A DNA stretch of 64,000 nucleotides. It comes from a virus. The notes beneath the pieces are model-generated. The model was given only the letters and a program-made list of their open reading frames with translations. It ran no database searches and was not told the DNA's origin. The DNA lies in IMG/VR virus record IMGVR_UViG_3300027743_000025, positions 1 through 64,000 of that record; one strand, 5' to 3'. Position numbers and translations under genes: made by a program. Of this stretch, positions 45,920-54,164 are shown in pieces. The stretch's first letter is position 1, and each line of letters starts with the position of its first letter.

Positions 45920-47682
45920 GGCGTCTCCCCCTGCGGACCCTGAGGAGGCACGCCAGCCAGCGCCCATCCGGTCGCCGCCTGCACAGTAGGGAGTCTCTCC
46001 GGCTTCGTGATGCGCGGAACGGCCGAGCGTCCGGGACGACTGAACGTCCCACTGCTACCGCCAGGTATGGTGACATCGAGCCAGGTGCCGCTCTGAGCCA
46101 GCTCCCGCCAGCCGCCTGCCGCGTCCTTGACATCCTGCCAATCCGGGATGGTAGTTAGCGCGATCAAACCCTCTGGCGCCTCAACCTTGTCGATCGGCAC
46201 AGCCCACGAGCGCTCCGGCCTCCGGTGGTCTTTAAAGACCCTATTCTCAACTAGGTTGCCACATGCGATATACCAGTTGTTCTCTGGATATCTAGAATCA
46301 GTGTTCCTCAGGAAGAGAATGTGGCCAGGGGCAAATAGTCCTAGGACTCTTTCCCGCTCCTCCAGTGTATGGGTAAAAAACACCATGTCTGTCGATGCAT
46401 CTATGCGCTTATCAGAGACAGCTACCTGATCGAACCGGTTGACAATCGGGTAGAGATCCTGCCGTGCAGCATAGGTGATGTCACCGATACGGATCAAACC
46501 GACCCACATGCCTAGAGCAGGAGCGATGGGATCCTGAAGGAAGATAGGAGAGCACGCTAGCAGAGCATCGCTGTAGTCCGGACCCAGCAGCTCACAGTCC
46601 GCATAGGACACCGTGACGCTAGGTCCGTAGTACGTGACAGCCCCGTTCGGCTCTATGACGATACTGTCGTCATGACTGAATTCCGAGGTATCCGGAGCTG
46701 TATAGACGACATCAGCTGCCGTTGTGTTCCTGTCGATGTAGTTATTGATCGCAGGGTGGAAGGTGTTCCCTGCTCCTGTTGCGTCTCCGGCTTGGAGGAT
46801 CTGAAGCTTGTCAAAGTACCAGACAGAGACTGACTCAGCTGAGCTTCCTCCGTGCGAGAGGGTCAGCACATTTGTGGAAGACGTTGCTGGTGCTGTGAAC
46901 TCTGCCGCGAAGAAAACCCACTTGCCACGATCCCCCGGCCTAATGCCGATGATCTTGATGGGAGCCAGCACAACAGCCCCATCGCCGCTAACAGCATTGA
47001 TGGAGGCATACAGCGCGCCTATCTCAGTCAGAGGTTCGCCGCCGGCAGGGTTTACCAGGAGATCCGACCATGGCACCCCCGTGTCGCCTAGCTGGTCCCA
47101 CGTCTGGGAAGCCTGGTCATACACGTTCTGCCAAAGCTGTCCAGCAGGGCTGATCACCTGAACGTAGCCTGTCAACCGGTACCGCTTGCCGGCCACCCAG
47201 CCAGGGGCGCCCCCAGTGTGCGAGAGCGGGATCGTGTAGAGGAGAGCCGGCTGCGCGTCAGTGGACACCCGCGCCATGCTTGTGCCGTTGAGCGGGGCAG
47301 AAGCCTCAGGGTCTGCACTGCCATCAACGTAGGTCAGGACATGAGGGGCGACCGTCTTCCAGTCCTCCGGAGCGGTCTGCGTGTCCTGATCAAACATGGG
47401 ATTGGAGAGCAGCTGACGCTGGACGAACCTCTGAGCGTTGGCCGGCAAGGTCATCAACATGCGGTAGAACACAGGCTGGCCCAGTGGCATCTCTGAATCC
47501 TCGAACGGGGTCAAGCCCCCCGGGTTGACACCAGTCCTGACTCCGCCCCGGATAGTGACCCAGGACGACTCCACCGTGGGCGTGACAGTGCGCTGCACGT
47601 TCACGTTGGTGTTCGGGTACTGCACGTCACCGGTCAGGATGGCCACCCCGCGCTGTGTGTTGATGTCGCACTCCAGTGACAT
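45916..47682 (-). CDS. minor tail protein (distal-tail-like)
   Basis: 588 residues following the tape measure gene by 4 bp. Beta-rich with a carbohydrate-binding-like middle (WVFFAAEFTAPATSSTNVL). In siphophages the gene after the tape measure encodes the distal tail protein; this size fits an extended version. Confidence 0.65.
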   Translation of the reverse strand: MSLECDINTQRGVAILTGDVQYPNTNVNVQRTVTPTVESSWVTIRGGVRTGVNPGGLTPFEDSEMPLGQPVFYRMLMTLPANAQRFVQRQLLSNPMFDQDTQTAPEDWKTVAPHVLTYVDGSADPEASAPLNGTSMARVSTDAQPALLYTIPLSHTGGAPGWVAGKRYRLTGYVQVISPAGQLWQNVYDQASQTWDQLGDTGVPWSDLLVNPAGGEPLTEIGALYASINAVSGDGAVVLAPIKIIGIRPGDRGKWVFFAAEFTAPATSSTNVLTLSHGGSSAESVSVWYFDKLQILQAGDATGAGNTFHPAINNYIDRNTTAADVVYTAPDTSEFSHDDSIVIEPNGAVTYYGPSVTVSYADCELLGPDYSDALLACSPIFLQDPIAPALGMWVGLIRIGDITYAARQDLYPIVNRFDQVAVSDKRIDASTDMVFFTHTLEERERVLGLFAPGHILFLRNTDSRYPENNWYIACGNLVENRVFKDHRRPERSWAVPIDKVEAPEGLIALTTIPDWQDVKDAAGGWRELAQSGTWLDVTIPGGSSGTFSRPGRSAVPRITKPERLPTVQAATGWALAGVPPQGPQGETP

Positions 47683-47686
47683 GGCC

Positions 47687-49891
47687 CTACCTCCGTCCGG
47701 TCACGATCTGCTGCGCCAGGGTCTCGTTGTTTTCTTCGATCTTGGTATCAATGATGGCGTCCAGCTTCTCCTGGCCAATGTAGACGTTGACCGTAGTGGC
47801 ACCCGCAGTGGCCGTGGCCACCTTGGTGGGATTGGAGGAGTCGGCCTGCGATGGTCCAGAGGATGGTGTGGGGACCTGGCCGGTGCGGTTCATGAAGTTC
47901 AGCGCCCCGACACCCAGCGCCTTGACGGCTGCCGACCTCAGTACGAACTCCCCGTTGGACAAGTTCGTCGGGATGCTGTCAGAGGTAGCCGTGCCTGGCC
48001 CCGTGATCAGGCCGCCTGTAGCTTTGTTCTTCTCTATCAGACGCTCAGCGTTGATCCTGGCAATAGAGCCTTCAACATCCCGGAGTCCACTAAGAACCTT
48101 ACCGATGTTCACCTGCGCTGCCTCGATACCAACCTGAATCTGGACCTTGATCGGGTCATCTGGGAACTTACCAATCTCCCTGGCTAGGCCGTTCAAGGAA
48201 TCCCGAGCTGTGCCAGTAGCCCCAGCCGCGTTTAGAGCACCGGTAGTGAAAGACTTGAACCTCTTATCAGCTTCTGCCTTGCTGATTTTTCCAGCTTGCA
48301 CTTCCCCCAGCAAGGCACTGGCAGCTGTCTTGATGCTAGCTTCAATGGTCTTGTAGTTGGCTTGGCCAGCCCTGGTCCTAATGTCCAGGGTCCTACCATT
48401 TTCCTTAATGGACTCGGTTATGTCGAGCCAAGCCTCATTGATTGCTAGCTGAGGATCCAAACTGGACTGAGTCGAAGATATCAGGTCCTTTTGGGCCTGA
48501 ATGACATCCCTATACGCTTTTTCCTGGCCCTCTAGGCTAAGGGTGACCGGGTCAATCCCCTTCTTGATTGAATCAGCAGCTGACTTGCCGACCGTGTCAA
48601 ATCCTTTCCCAATGTCCTCAAGGGACTTTGAGTCAAATCCATCTATAGCACCTCCCATCCTGTTGACTGAGGCCGCCATTTCAGAGGTACCAGCCGTGGC
48701 GACTGCCAGCGCTGCCCGTGCAATGGGGTTCATTTTGTTGACTTTTTCGCCCCACTTGTCGAGCAATTCAATCAGCTTGATGCCTATGAGTATCAGGCCC
48801 AGAATGGACCGAGCTACAACCACCACGGCCGCGCCGAGGAAGCCCATGGCTATCTTGACTTCCTTGGAATGGTTGTTCATTTGCTCGAACACGGCAGCCA
48901 AGTCATGCCCGATGACATCGACGATCTCAATCAGGATTGGCAAGAACATCTCACTGCCCTTAATGAGGGCATCGAAGATCCTCGTGATAACCAGCTCAGC
49001 CCTTTGGAATGCACCAGAGATCTGATTGGCAACGTTTCCCAGAGGCTTCAGGTTGACTCTCCTAAGTATTCCCAGGAGAGCATCAGTAGCCGATCTAAGG
49101 ACTCCCATCAGCGGGCCGCGTATAGGCTCAAGGGCGCTTAGTAGCCCCGCCATCAGATTTTGTCCAGCCTGCTGACCGGCAAGCTTGAACGTTGGATCCT
49201 TGCTGATCAGCAGGATCAGCGCACCGCCCACCAGCCCGGCTCCAGCAACAGCGCTCAGGTAACCAGCAATTCCAGTAACTAGGAACGATCCCAGGAGTGT
49301 CGCTGCCGCCGCGATCGCTGCCAATACTGGCGGCGATGTAAAGGATGAGATTAGCCCACGACCACCCAACAGCTCTGTGGTCATAGCCTGGCTAATGTTC
49401 GAGCCAATAGAGCCCAGCCCTGAGACGATCCCTGCTCCCAGCGATTTACCGGCAGTGACTCCTCTTTCTCTGGCCAGTGCTCCGCCGATGGATATATTAG
49501 AGGTGACGCGCGAAGCGAGGCTCTTTACCTGACTAACAAACCCAGCGACGAAAGAGTTACCGGAGATCCGGCCGTCCTTGTCTACCTTCCTCCGAACTTT
49601 CTCAGTTACATCACTGATGGATTTGACTACCGTCTGGGAAGAGTTTTTGATGCCATTAGAAATGCCCTTAGTGACATTCTTACCTATTTTATCTCCAGTC
49701 TGCTTAAGATCAGGTGAAGAGGAGACTCCCTTAGCAATACTCTTTCCAGCATCCTTGCCCACTGCTTCAGCTGCTTTGTCTATGTCTTTCTTTGCATCCT
49801 TAAGCGAACCCTCCACGGTCTTTTTGATATCATCGCTGACCTTGCTGGAGATCAGCTTGACCCTGATATAAGCAGTGCCAACGATTGCCAT
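47687..49891 (-). CDS. tape measure protein
   Basis: 734 residues. Helical and Lys/Ala/Ser-rich N-terminus, hydrophobic segments (around 195-235 and 345-370), coiled-coil C-terminal half, ending in VYIGQEKLDAIIDTKIEE. Position directly after the chaperone pair defines it. At about 0.15 nm per residue a tail near 110 nm is predicted. Its base composition is visibly more AT-rich (for example 49580-49850) than the neighbours. Confidence 0.85.
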   Translation of the reverse strand: MAIVGTAYIRVKLISSKVSDDIKKTVEGSLKDAKKDIDKAAEAVGKDAGKSIAKGVSSSPDLKQTGDKIGKNVTKGISNGIKNSSQTVVKSISDVTEKVRRKVDKDGRISGNSFVAGFVSQVKSLASRVTSNISIGGALARERGVTAGKSLGAGIVSGLGSIGSNISQAMTTELLGGRGLISSFTSPPVLAAIAAAATLLGSFLVTGIAGYLSAVAGAGLVGGALILLISKDPTFKLAGQQAGQNLMAGLLSALEPIRGPLMGVLRSATDALLGILRRVNLKPLGNVANQISGAFQRAELVITRIFDALIKGSEMFLPILIEIVDVIGHDLAAVFEQMNNHSKEVKIAMGFLGAAVVVVARSILGLILIGIKLIELLDKWGEKVNKMNPIARAALAVATAGTSEMAASVNRMGGAIDGFDSKSLEDIGKGFDTVGKSAADSIKKGIDPVTLSLEGQEKAYRDVIQAQKDLISSTQSSLDPQLAINEAWLDITESIKENGRTLDIRTRAGQANYKTIEASIKTAASALLGEVQAGKISKAEADKRFKSFTTGALNAAGATGTARDSLNGLAREIGKFPDDPIKVQIQVGIEAAQVNIGKVLSGLRDVEGSIARINAERLIEKNKATGGLITGPGTATSDSIPTNLSNGEFVLRSAAVKALGVGALNFMNRTGQVPTPSSGPSQADSSNPTKVATATAGATTVNVYIGQEKLDAIIDTKIEENNETLAQQIVTGRR

Positions 49892-49898
49892 GGAGTGT

Positions 49899-50243
49899 TC
49901 ACCTCATCCGTCTTCCCCAAAGGTGCGGCGGGACGTTCTGTAGATCTTCAATAATCTCAGCCTGATCGCTGCTTGCTGTCTTCTCTAGTCTGGCCATCTC
50001 TGTCCAGAATCTCTCTTTGCGTTCTGCTATCTCCGGACCATCAACGAACTTTTTCTCCAGCCAGTGCTCTACTACTGAGAAAGCGCGGGCTGCGTCGAGC
50101 GTGAGTAGGTCAAGACCTCGGGAGAGGCACCATCCGTCGAGTTGCTTCCATCGGAGGTTGCCTGTGACGTAGATTCCGAGGTCTCTCCAGTAGGGCGGGC
50201 CGTGTAGACCTCCGAGAGCCAGTTGATGATTTCCATCAACGTG
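49899..50243 (-). CDS. tail assembly chaperone, -1 frame extension
   Basis: An open frame in -1 relative to the upstream chaperone, entered after a TAG at 50246-50244 and ending in TGA at 49901-49899, 7 nt before the tape measure ATG. It encodes GPPYWRDLGIYVTGNLRW, LDLLTLDAARAFSVVEHWLE and a charged helix, the recognisable second half of actinophage chaperones (TAC-T). It is expected to be made by ribosomal frameshifting as a fusion with the first part. I could not find a canonical X-XXY-YYZ slip site in the permitted window 50243-50210. Confidence 0.75.
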   Translation of the reverse strand, partial: HVDGNHQLALGGLHGPPYWRDLGIYVTGNLRWKQLDGWCLSRGLDLLTLDAARAFSVVEHWLEKKFVDGPEIAERKERFWTEMARLEKTASSDQAEIIEDLQNVPPHLWGRRMR

Positions 50244-50491
50244 CTAAGAGGGATAGCTTTGTTAGGATCGTTGATCATCTCGTTGAAAAGATCTAGAGAA
50301 TCCGGTTCGAGAGCAGTAGCAAAGAACATCCGGATAGTCTTGATAGAAGACTCAGACTCGTCTTCACTGTTAGCGCCGATAGCGAGAATCACCCCCGCTG
50401 CCATTCTCGGCCGGCAGTAGAACTTCACCCCTTCAAGATCGAAAGACACAGGGTCCTTAGCCTGTGCCACTGCGAACACTTTGTGCGCCAT
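50072..50491 (-). CDS. tail assembly chaperone, frame 0 product
   Basis: 139 residues. N-terminal 95 residues are globular (FDLEGVKFYCRPRM, LSTLMEIINWLSEVY), then a Ser/Thr-rich tail that reads through the overlap with the -1 frame. Location between neck genes and tape measure and the overlapping second frame identify the TAC-G product, which helps assemble the tail tube on the tape measure. Confidence 0.8.
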   Translation of the reverse strand: MAHKVFAVAQAKDPVSFDLEGVKFYCRPRMAAGVILAIGANSEDESESSIKTIRMFFATALEPDSLDLFNEMINDPNKAIPLSTLMEIINWLSEVYTARPTGETSESTSQATSDGSNSTDGASPEVLTYSRSTQPALSQ

Positions 50492-50501
50492 CTCATCTCC
50501 A

Positions 50502-50714
50502 TCAATCTTCTGTATCCGGGTAGTGCCACGAACCCACCCGGTGCTTGTTGGTGTCGTACGGACTCTTCGTAGAGAAGAACATGTTGTCCGACCGGCTCAC
50601 TGCCAGGTCAGCAATCTTGTCGTCCCCGTACAGTCGGGAGATCACTGCCGCGCGGCAGTAGGTGACCTCATACTCGAAGTCGCGCTCTACGTAGTGGACC
50701 TCTTGGCCGTTCAT
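50502..50714 (-). CDS. small neck/tail-region protein
   Basis: 70 residues, acidic with several Tyr (HYVERDFEYEVTYC). HYVERDF recalls HYVERGF at the end of the upstream 141-residue protein. Between connector and chaperone genes; function unknown. Confidence 0.6.
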   Translation of the reverse strand: MNGQEVHYVERDFEYEVTYCRAAVISRLYGDDKIADLAVSRSDNMFFSTKSPYDTNKHRVGSWHYPDTED

Positions 50715-50715
50715 G

Positions 50716-51141
50716 TCAACCGCCCCTCTCCCACATCCCCAGCGCCCGCCGGAACCCGCGCTCCACGTAGTGGACCGCCGGGTTACCGGGGTGGCTGACC
50801 TTGGAGAAGTAGACGACCGCGCCGACCTTGGCCCAGTAGAACTTGAGTCTGGCGTTGGGGTTAGGGCTGCGCGGTCGGATCACGTGTGCCCGGCCACCCT
50901 GATCCTGAGCCGCCGAGTAGCCAACGCTGGCCCCTGCATCAAAATAGATGCCGGACTGCGTGCGACCTTTCTTATAGCTCATGCTTTTGGCTAGGCCGCC
51001 GTGCCGTTTCGGGGCCATGCCAGCCATCCGAAAGACTGACTCCTTGGCCAGCCGCTCGAAGCGCCGGCCGACCTCGCCCTGCCATCCCAGGAACGCGCGT
51101 AGCGCCGGCTGATCTAGGACCACCCACACGTCTTTGGCCAT
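50716..51141 (-). CDS. head-tail connector (neck) protein
   Basis: 141 residues, basic, with RFERLAKESVFRMAGMAPKR and AVHYVERGFRRAL, in line with HK97 gp10-like neck proteins found between adaptor and tail terminator genes. Assignment mainly from position and size. Confidence 0.55.
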   Translation of the reverse strand: MAKDVWVVLDQPALRAFLGWQGEVGRRFERLAKESVFRMAGMAPKRHGGLAKSMSYKKGRTQSGIYFDAGASVGYSAAQDQGGRAHVIRPRSPNPNARLKFYWAKVGAVVYFSKVSHPGNPAVHYVERGFRRALGMWERGG

Positions 51142-51142
51142 G

Positions 51143-51667
51143 TCACACCGCCCCGGCTGCTGGCAGGTTGAGTATCAGCTCCACCGTCTGGAGGCCACCC
51201 TGAGGCGCATGCGTGATGACCTGCAACTCCGGGCCGATCTCGCCAACGGTTGACACGACGCACAGCATGGCCTCCGCGTCGGCTGAGGAGATCTGAGCCG
51301 CCTCGCGCTGCTTGGCCACGGGGGGTGTGCCGCCGTTCTTGGTCGGGACGGCCGGTGTGCAGCGGGTCACCAGACAGCTGAAGTTGGCCAGCCAGCGGAA
51401 GGCGTCGCACATGATCGTGCCATCCCACACGGGGGTCGGCACCCAGCCGGAGAAGACGACGGCCGCCTGCTCGCAGTCCTGCACGATGGGCGACATGTAG
51501 ACGATCTTGCGCTCCGGGAGTGTGAGCCCACGCCCGAGGAAGCAGGTCTCCATCCTGGCCAGCAGCGCGTCAGCCATCCCGTAAAGCGTGTCCGGGAACG
51601 GGGTTTGGATGGCCTCGTTGAGGTTCACAAAGTCGCCTGTGCGGCGATAGACCGGTGGGGTGGTCAT
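51143..51667 (-). CDS. head closure / tail terminator-like protein
   Basis: 174 residues starting in the overlap with the adaptor stop (ATGA). Contains YGMADALLARMETCF and LQTVELILNLPAAG. Position suggests a connector protein; the exact role in the neck cannot be fixed from sequence. Confidence 0.5.
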   Translation of the reverse strand: MTTPPVYRRTGDFVNLNEAIQTPFPDTLYGMADALLARMETCFLGRGLTLPERKIVYMSPIVQDCEQAAVVFSGWVPTPVWDGTIMCDAFRWLANFSCLVTRCTPAVPTKNGGTPPVAKQREAAQISSADAEAMLCVVSTVGEIGPELQVITHAPQGGLQTVELILNLPAAGAV

Positions 51668-52434
51668 AGCGGATTCACCACCGGCGGAGGCTCAGCGAAG
51701 GTGGCCGTCCGCACGCAGACAGCCACGCCGGGAGGAGAGTCGGGGGTGTAGACGGCCGAAGGCCGCCGCGCCTTGTCCGGGTTAAACGGAGCCAGGAAAG
51801 AGTCAACCCGGGCCAGCCCGGTGAACCCCTTGTCCAGGAAGGTCTGCGGGTCGATGACCGTGTAGGAGATCCCCTCCCGGTTGACAGAGGTAACCCGATC
51901 AGGGAGCTGACACTCGTCGTCCCCGATGATCCCCAGATACAGCTCATGGGCGAAGATCAGGAGCGCCCGGCGGGCCGCCCTGGTGATGGTTGACCCGAAC
52001 CGGTAGGCCATCTTGACCATGAACGTCTCGCGTGGCTCACAGCCGCACGCGCCCATCATCCAGCCCAGATTGCAGTGCTTCTCATTGAAGTAGACATCCT
52101 GCCCGACCAGGCAGGGAGTCCAGGGGAGCGGCACCGTGGGATCTCCGTCTGTGCCGCATACCCAGTAGACGCCGGTCACCTCGCGCAGTGGCCGGAAGGT
52201 CGGTGTCAACCGGTGCACCCGAGGCGTAGCCATGTAGTCCTCTTCAGCGCAGCCGGCCGGATGCAGCTTGAAGCCGGAGAGGCGCATGAGCACCTCTCCG
52301 GCTATAGCAATGGCCTCTGCGATGTCCTCGGCCTCGGCCGGCGTAGGGAAGATCTCCAAGTCCGGAGCAGGGAGTCGTGTCCCGTGCCAGACAGCGGCGA
52401 TGACGGAAGGGTCCTTAGGGTCTACCCAGAGCAT
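51664..52434 (-). CDS. head-to-tail adaptor
   Basis: 256 residues. ADIAEAIAIAGEVLMRLSG, RRALLIFAHELYLGIIGDDEC and the CGCEPRETF segment match the helical adaptor proteins (gp6/gp15-like) of actinophages. Follows the tail/virion protein gene by 35 bp. Confidence 0.65.
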   Translation of the reverse strand: MLWVDPKDPSVIAAVWHGTRLPAPDLEIFPTPAEAEDIAEAIAIAGEVLMRLSGFKLHPAGCAEEDYMATPRVHRLTPTFRPLREVTGVYWVCGTDGDPTVPLPWTPCLVGQDVYFNEKHCNLGWMMGACGCEPRETFMVKMAYRFGSTITRAARRALLIFAHELYLGIIGDDECQLPDRVTSVNREGISYTVIDPQTFLDKGFTGLARVDSFLAPFNPDKARRPSAVYTPDSPPGVAVCVRTATFAEPPPVVNPL

Positions 52435-52469
52435 TTCAGCCCTCCCGTCATCGCCATCAACCTGCTGCC

Positions 52470-54122
52470 TTACATGTTGCTGGTGCCGCGCCTCGCCCTA
52501 CTCGTGCTAGGCGTAGTTCCCGTGGCCGGCGTGGGCGGCGTGCTGCTGCCCGTGTTCGGCGGGATCTCGTCATTGCTCGGACCAGGGTTGACCGGGCCAG
52601 TGCTAGGCGCCGGAGTCGGCTCCAGCGTCAGGCCAGGCTCCGGGGCCGGAGTCTCCGTGCCACCACCGCCGGTCGTCGGCGTCGGAGGGGGAGGCGTAGT
52701 AGGCTCGCCGCCGCCGGAAGTAGGTCCGGCTTCCGGACCTTCCTCGCCGCCGGCCGCCTGTGCCCCGAAAGCCGCCGTTCCAGGTGCCCAAGCTGTGCCC
52801 GTCCAGTTGAAGTCGAACGTTCCGACCGTGAACGTCTGGCCAGTGGTCCACGCAGCCGGCAGAGCAGGGGCGTACCCGAGCCCGGACAGCTTGTCCGCGT
52901 TGGTCTGGTCAGATGCCGTGATCGTCGTTTCGGCACTGAACGTGTCGCTAGGTTCGACAGCTTCCTTGACCGGGCCGGCGTACAAGACCCAAGTGCTGCC
53001 ATTCCAAGAGACCTGGTCGGTAGTCAGCTGCGCATACTGGTCAGCCAACCACTGAGTGGTCGGGTTGGCCGTGACAGCCGGCACCATGGCCAGCAGCTCC
53101 GCCAACGTGTCCGGAACTGCCGCGTTTGCCGGGACCTTCGTGGCCGGGCGACCGGCGTTGAAGGCTGTCAGAACTGGCGGAACTGCGCCAGCTACCCAAG
53201 CAGTGCCATCCCAATGTGCCTGCGAACCATCGGCAAGAAGCACGTACTGGCCAGCAGTCCACGGAGCACTGTTGCCCAGCGGGCCGAGAGCCTGAAGGGC
53301 TGCCAGATCCGCCGGCCGCGTTGCATTGACCGGAGACAGCGTTGCCGGCGTGCCAGCCACGATCGCGACGACCGGGATACCGAGGTTAGCGAAGCAACCA
53401 CGGAGCCCTACCGGAGCGTTCGTAGCCCGCGCGTAGGCATACACACGGTCCGCGTACTGCGGAAACTTCCAGTCAAATGCTCCAGACACGGGAGCCGGGG
53501 AAACTCCAGCAAGGTCCAGGTTCGGGCCAGTGCCGTAGTTCATGTTTCCCGTACCTACTCCAGTGAAGACAGTAGCCAGATTCCCGTTCTCGACTACCCG
53601 GTCCCCATCAAGCCGGAGCTTGACCGAGGGGAAGAGGTAATCCCAGTAGGGGCACTGATTAGCTGATTTTCCGTTGACGATCGCAGATGCCCAGACGCGA
53701 AGGGCAACCCCGTTTGGGTTAGCCTCCACACCAGTTTTCTCGGCTGCGTAGCCAACCGCGTGGAGGTCATCAGGCAAAGCACCGGGGAGCGGGCAAAGCG
53801 CCCCGGTGCTGTCCACAATGACCTCTCCACCGACCAGCATCTGGGTGAGCACCGGGTCCGGGTCACACAGCTCAAGGCCGATAGTCGTGTTCTTCAGGGT
53901 GTCAGGAAGCTTGTACGTGACGCAGATTTCACCAGCTGCGTTGATGATCTCGATCTCATCGCCCTCGACGTACACGGGGGTGAACGTGAAGGAGATATAG
54001 CCACCGGTCAAGTAATTGTCACACTCGCTACCCGACAGGGGAGCACCGTCCGGTCCGAGTCGCGTCGCCATAAGCGCTACGCCACGGACTGAAGCGGCAT
54101 TGTCCTGTGTGTACTTAGCCAC
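52470..54122 (-). CDS. virion protein, probable major tail or head decoration protein
   Basis: 550 residues. N-terminal 210 residues (FTPVYVEGDEIEIINAAGE, GLELCDPDPVLTQMLVG) resemble actinophage major tail tube proteins; then several short Trp-rich repeats (ADGSQAHWDGTAW, DQVSWNGSTWV, FDFNWTGTAW) and a Pro/Thr/Gly-rich tail of about 110 residues. It is unusual for a tail tube gene to lie directly after the capsid gene and before the connectors, so head decoration is the alternative. Confidence 0.6.
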   Translation of the reverse strand: MAKYTQDNAASVRGVALMATRLGPDGAPLSGSECDNYLTGGYISFTFTPVYVEGDEIEIINAAGEICVTYKLPDTLKNTTIGLELCDPDPVLTQMLVGGEVIVDSTGALCPLPGALPDDLHAVGYAAEKTGVEANPNGVALRVWASAIVNGKSANQCPYWDYLFPSVKLRLDGDRVVENGNLATVFTGVGTGNMNYGTGPNLDLAGVSPAPVSGAFDWKFPQYADRVYAYARATNAPVGLRGCFANLGIPVVAIVAGTPATLSPVNATRPADLAALQALGPLGNSAPWTAGQYVLLADGSQAHWDGTAWVAGAVPPVLTAFNAGRPATKVPANAAVPDTLAELLAMVPAVTANPTTQWLADQYAQLTTDQVSWNGSTWVLYAGPVKEAVEPSDTFSAETTITASDQTNADKLSGLGYAPALPAAWTTGQTFTVGTFDFNWTGTAWAPGTAAFGAQAAGGEEGPEAGPTSGGGEPTTPPPPTPTTGGGGTETPAPEPGLTLEPTPAPSTGPVNPGPSNDEIPPNTGSSTPPTPATGTTPSTSRARRGTSNM

Positions 54123-54164
54123 TTCACTCTCCTTGTCTCGTCACCGTCGCTGACTGCCGACCGG

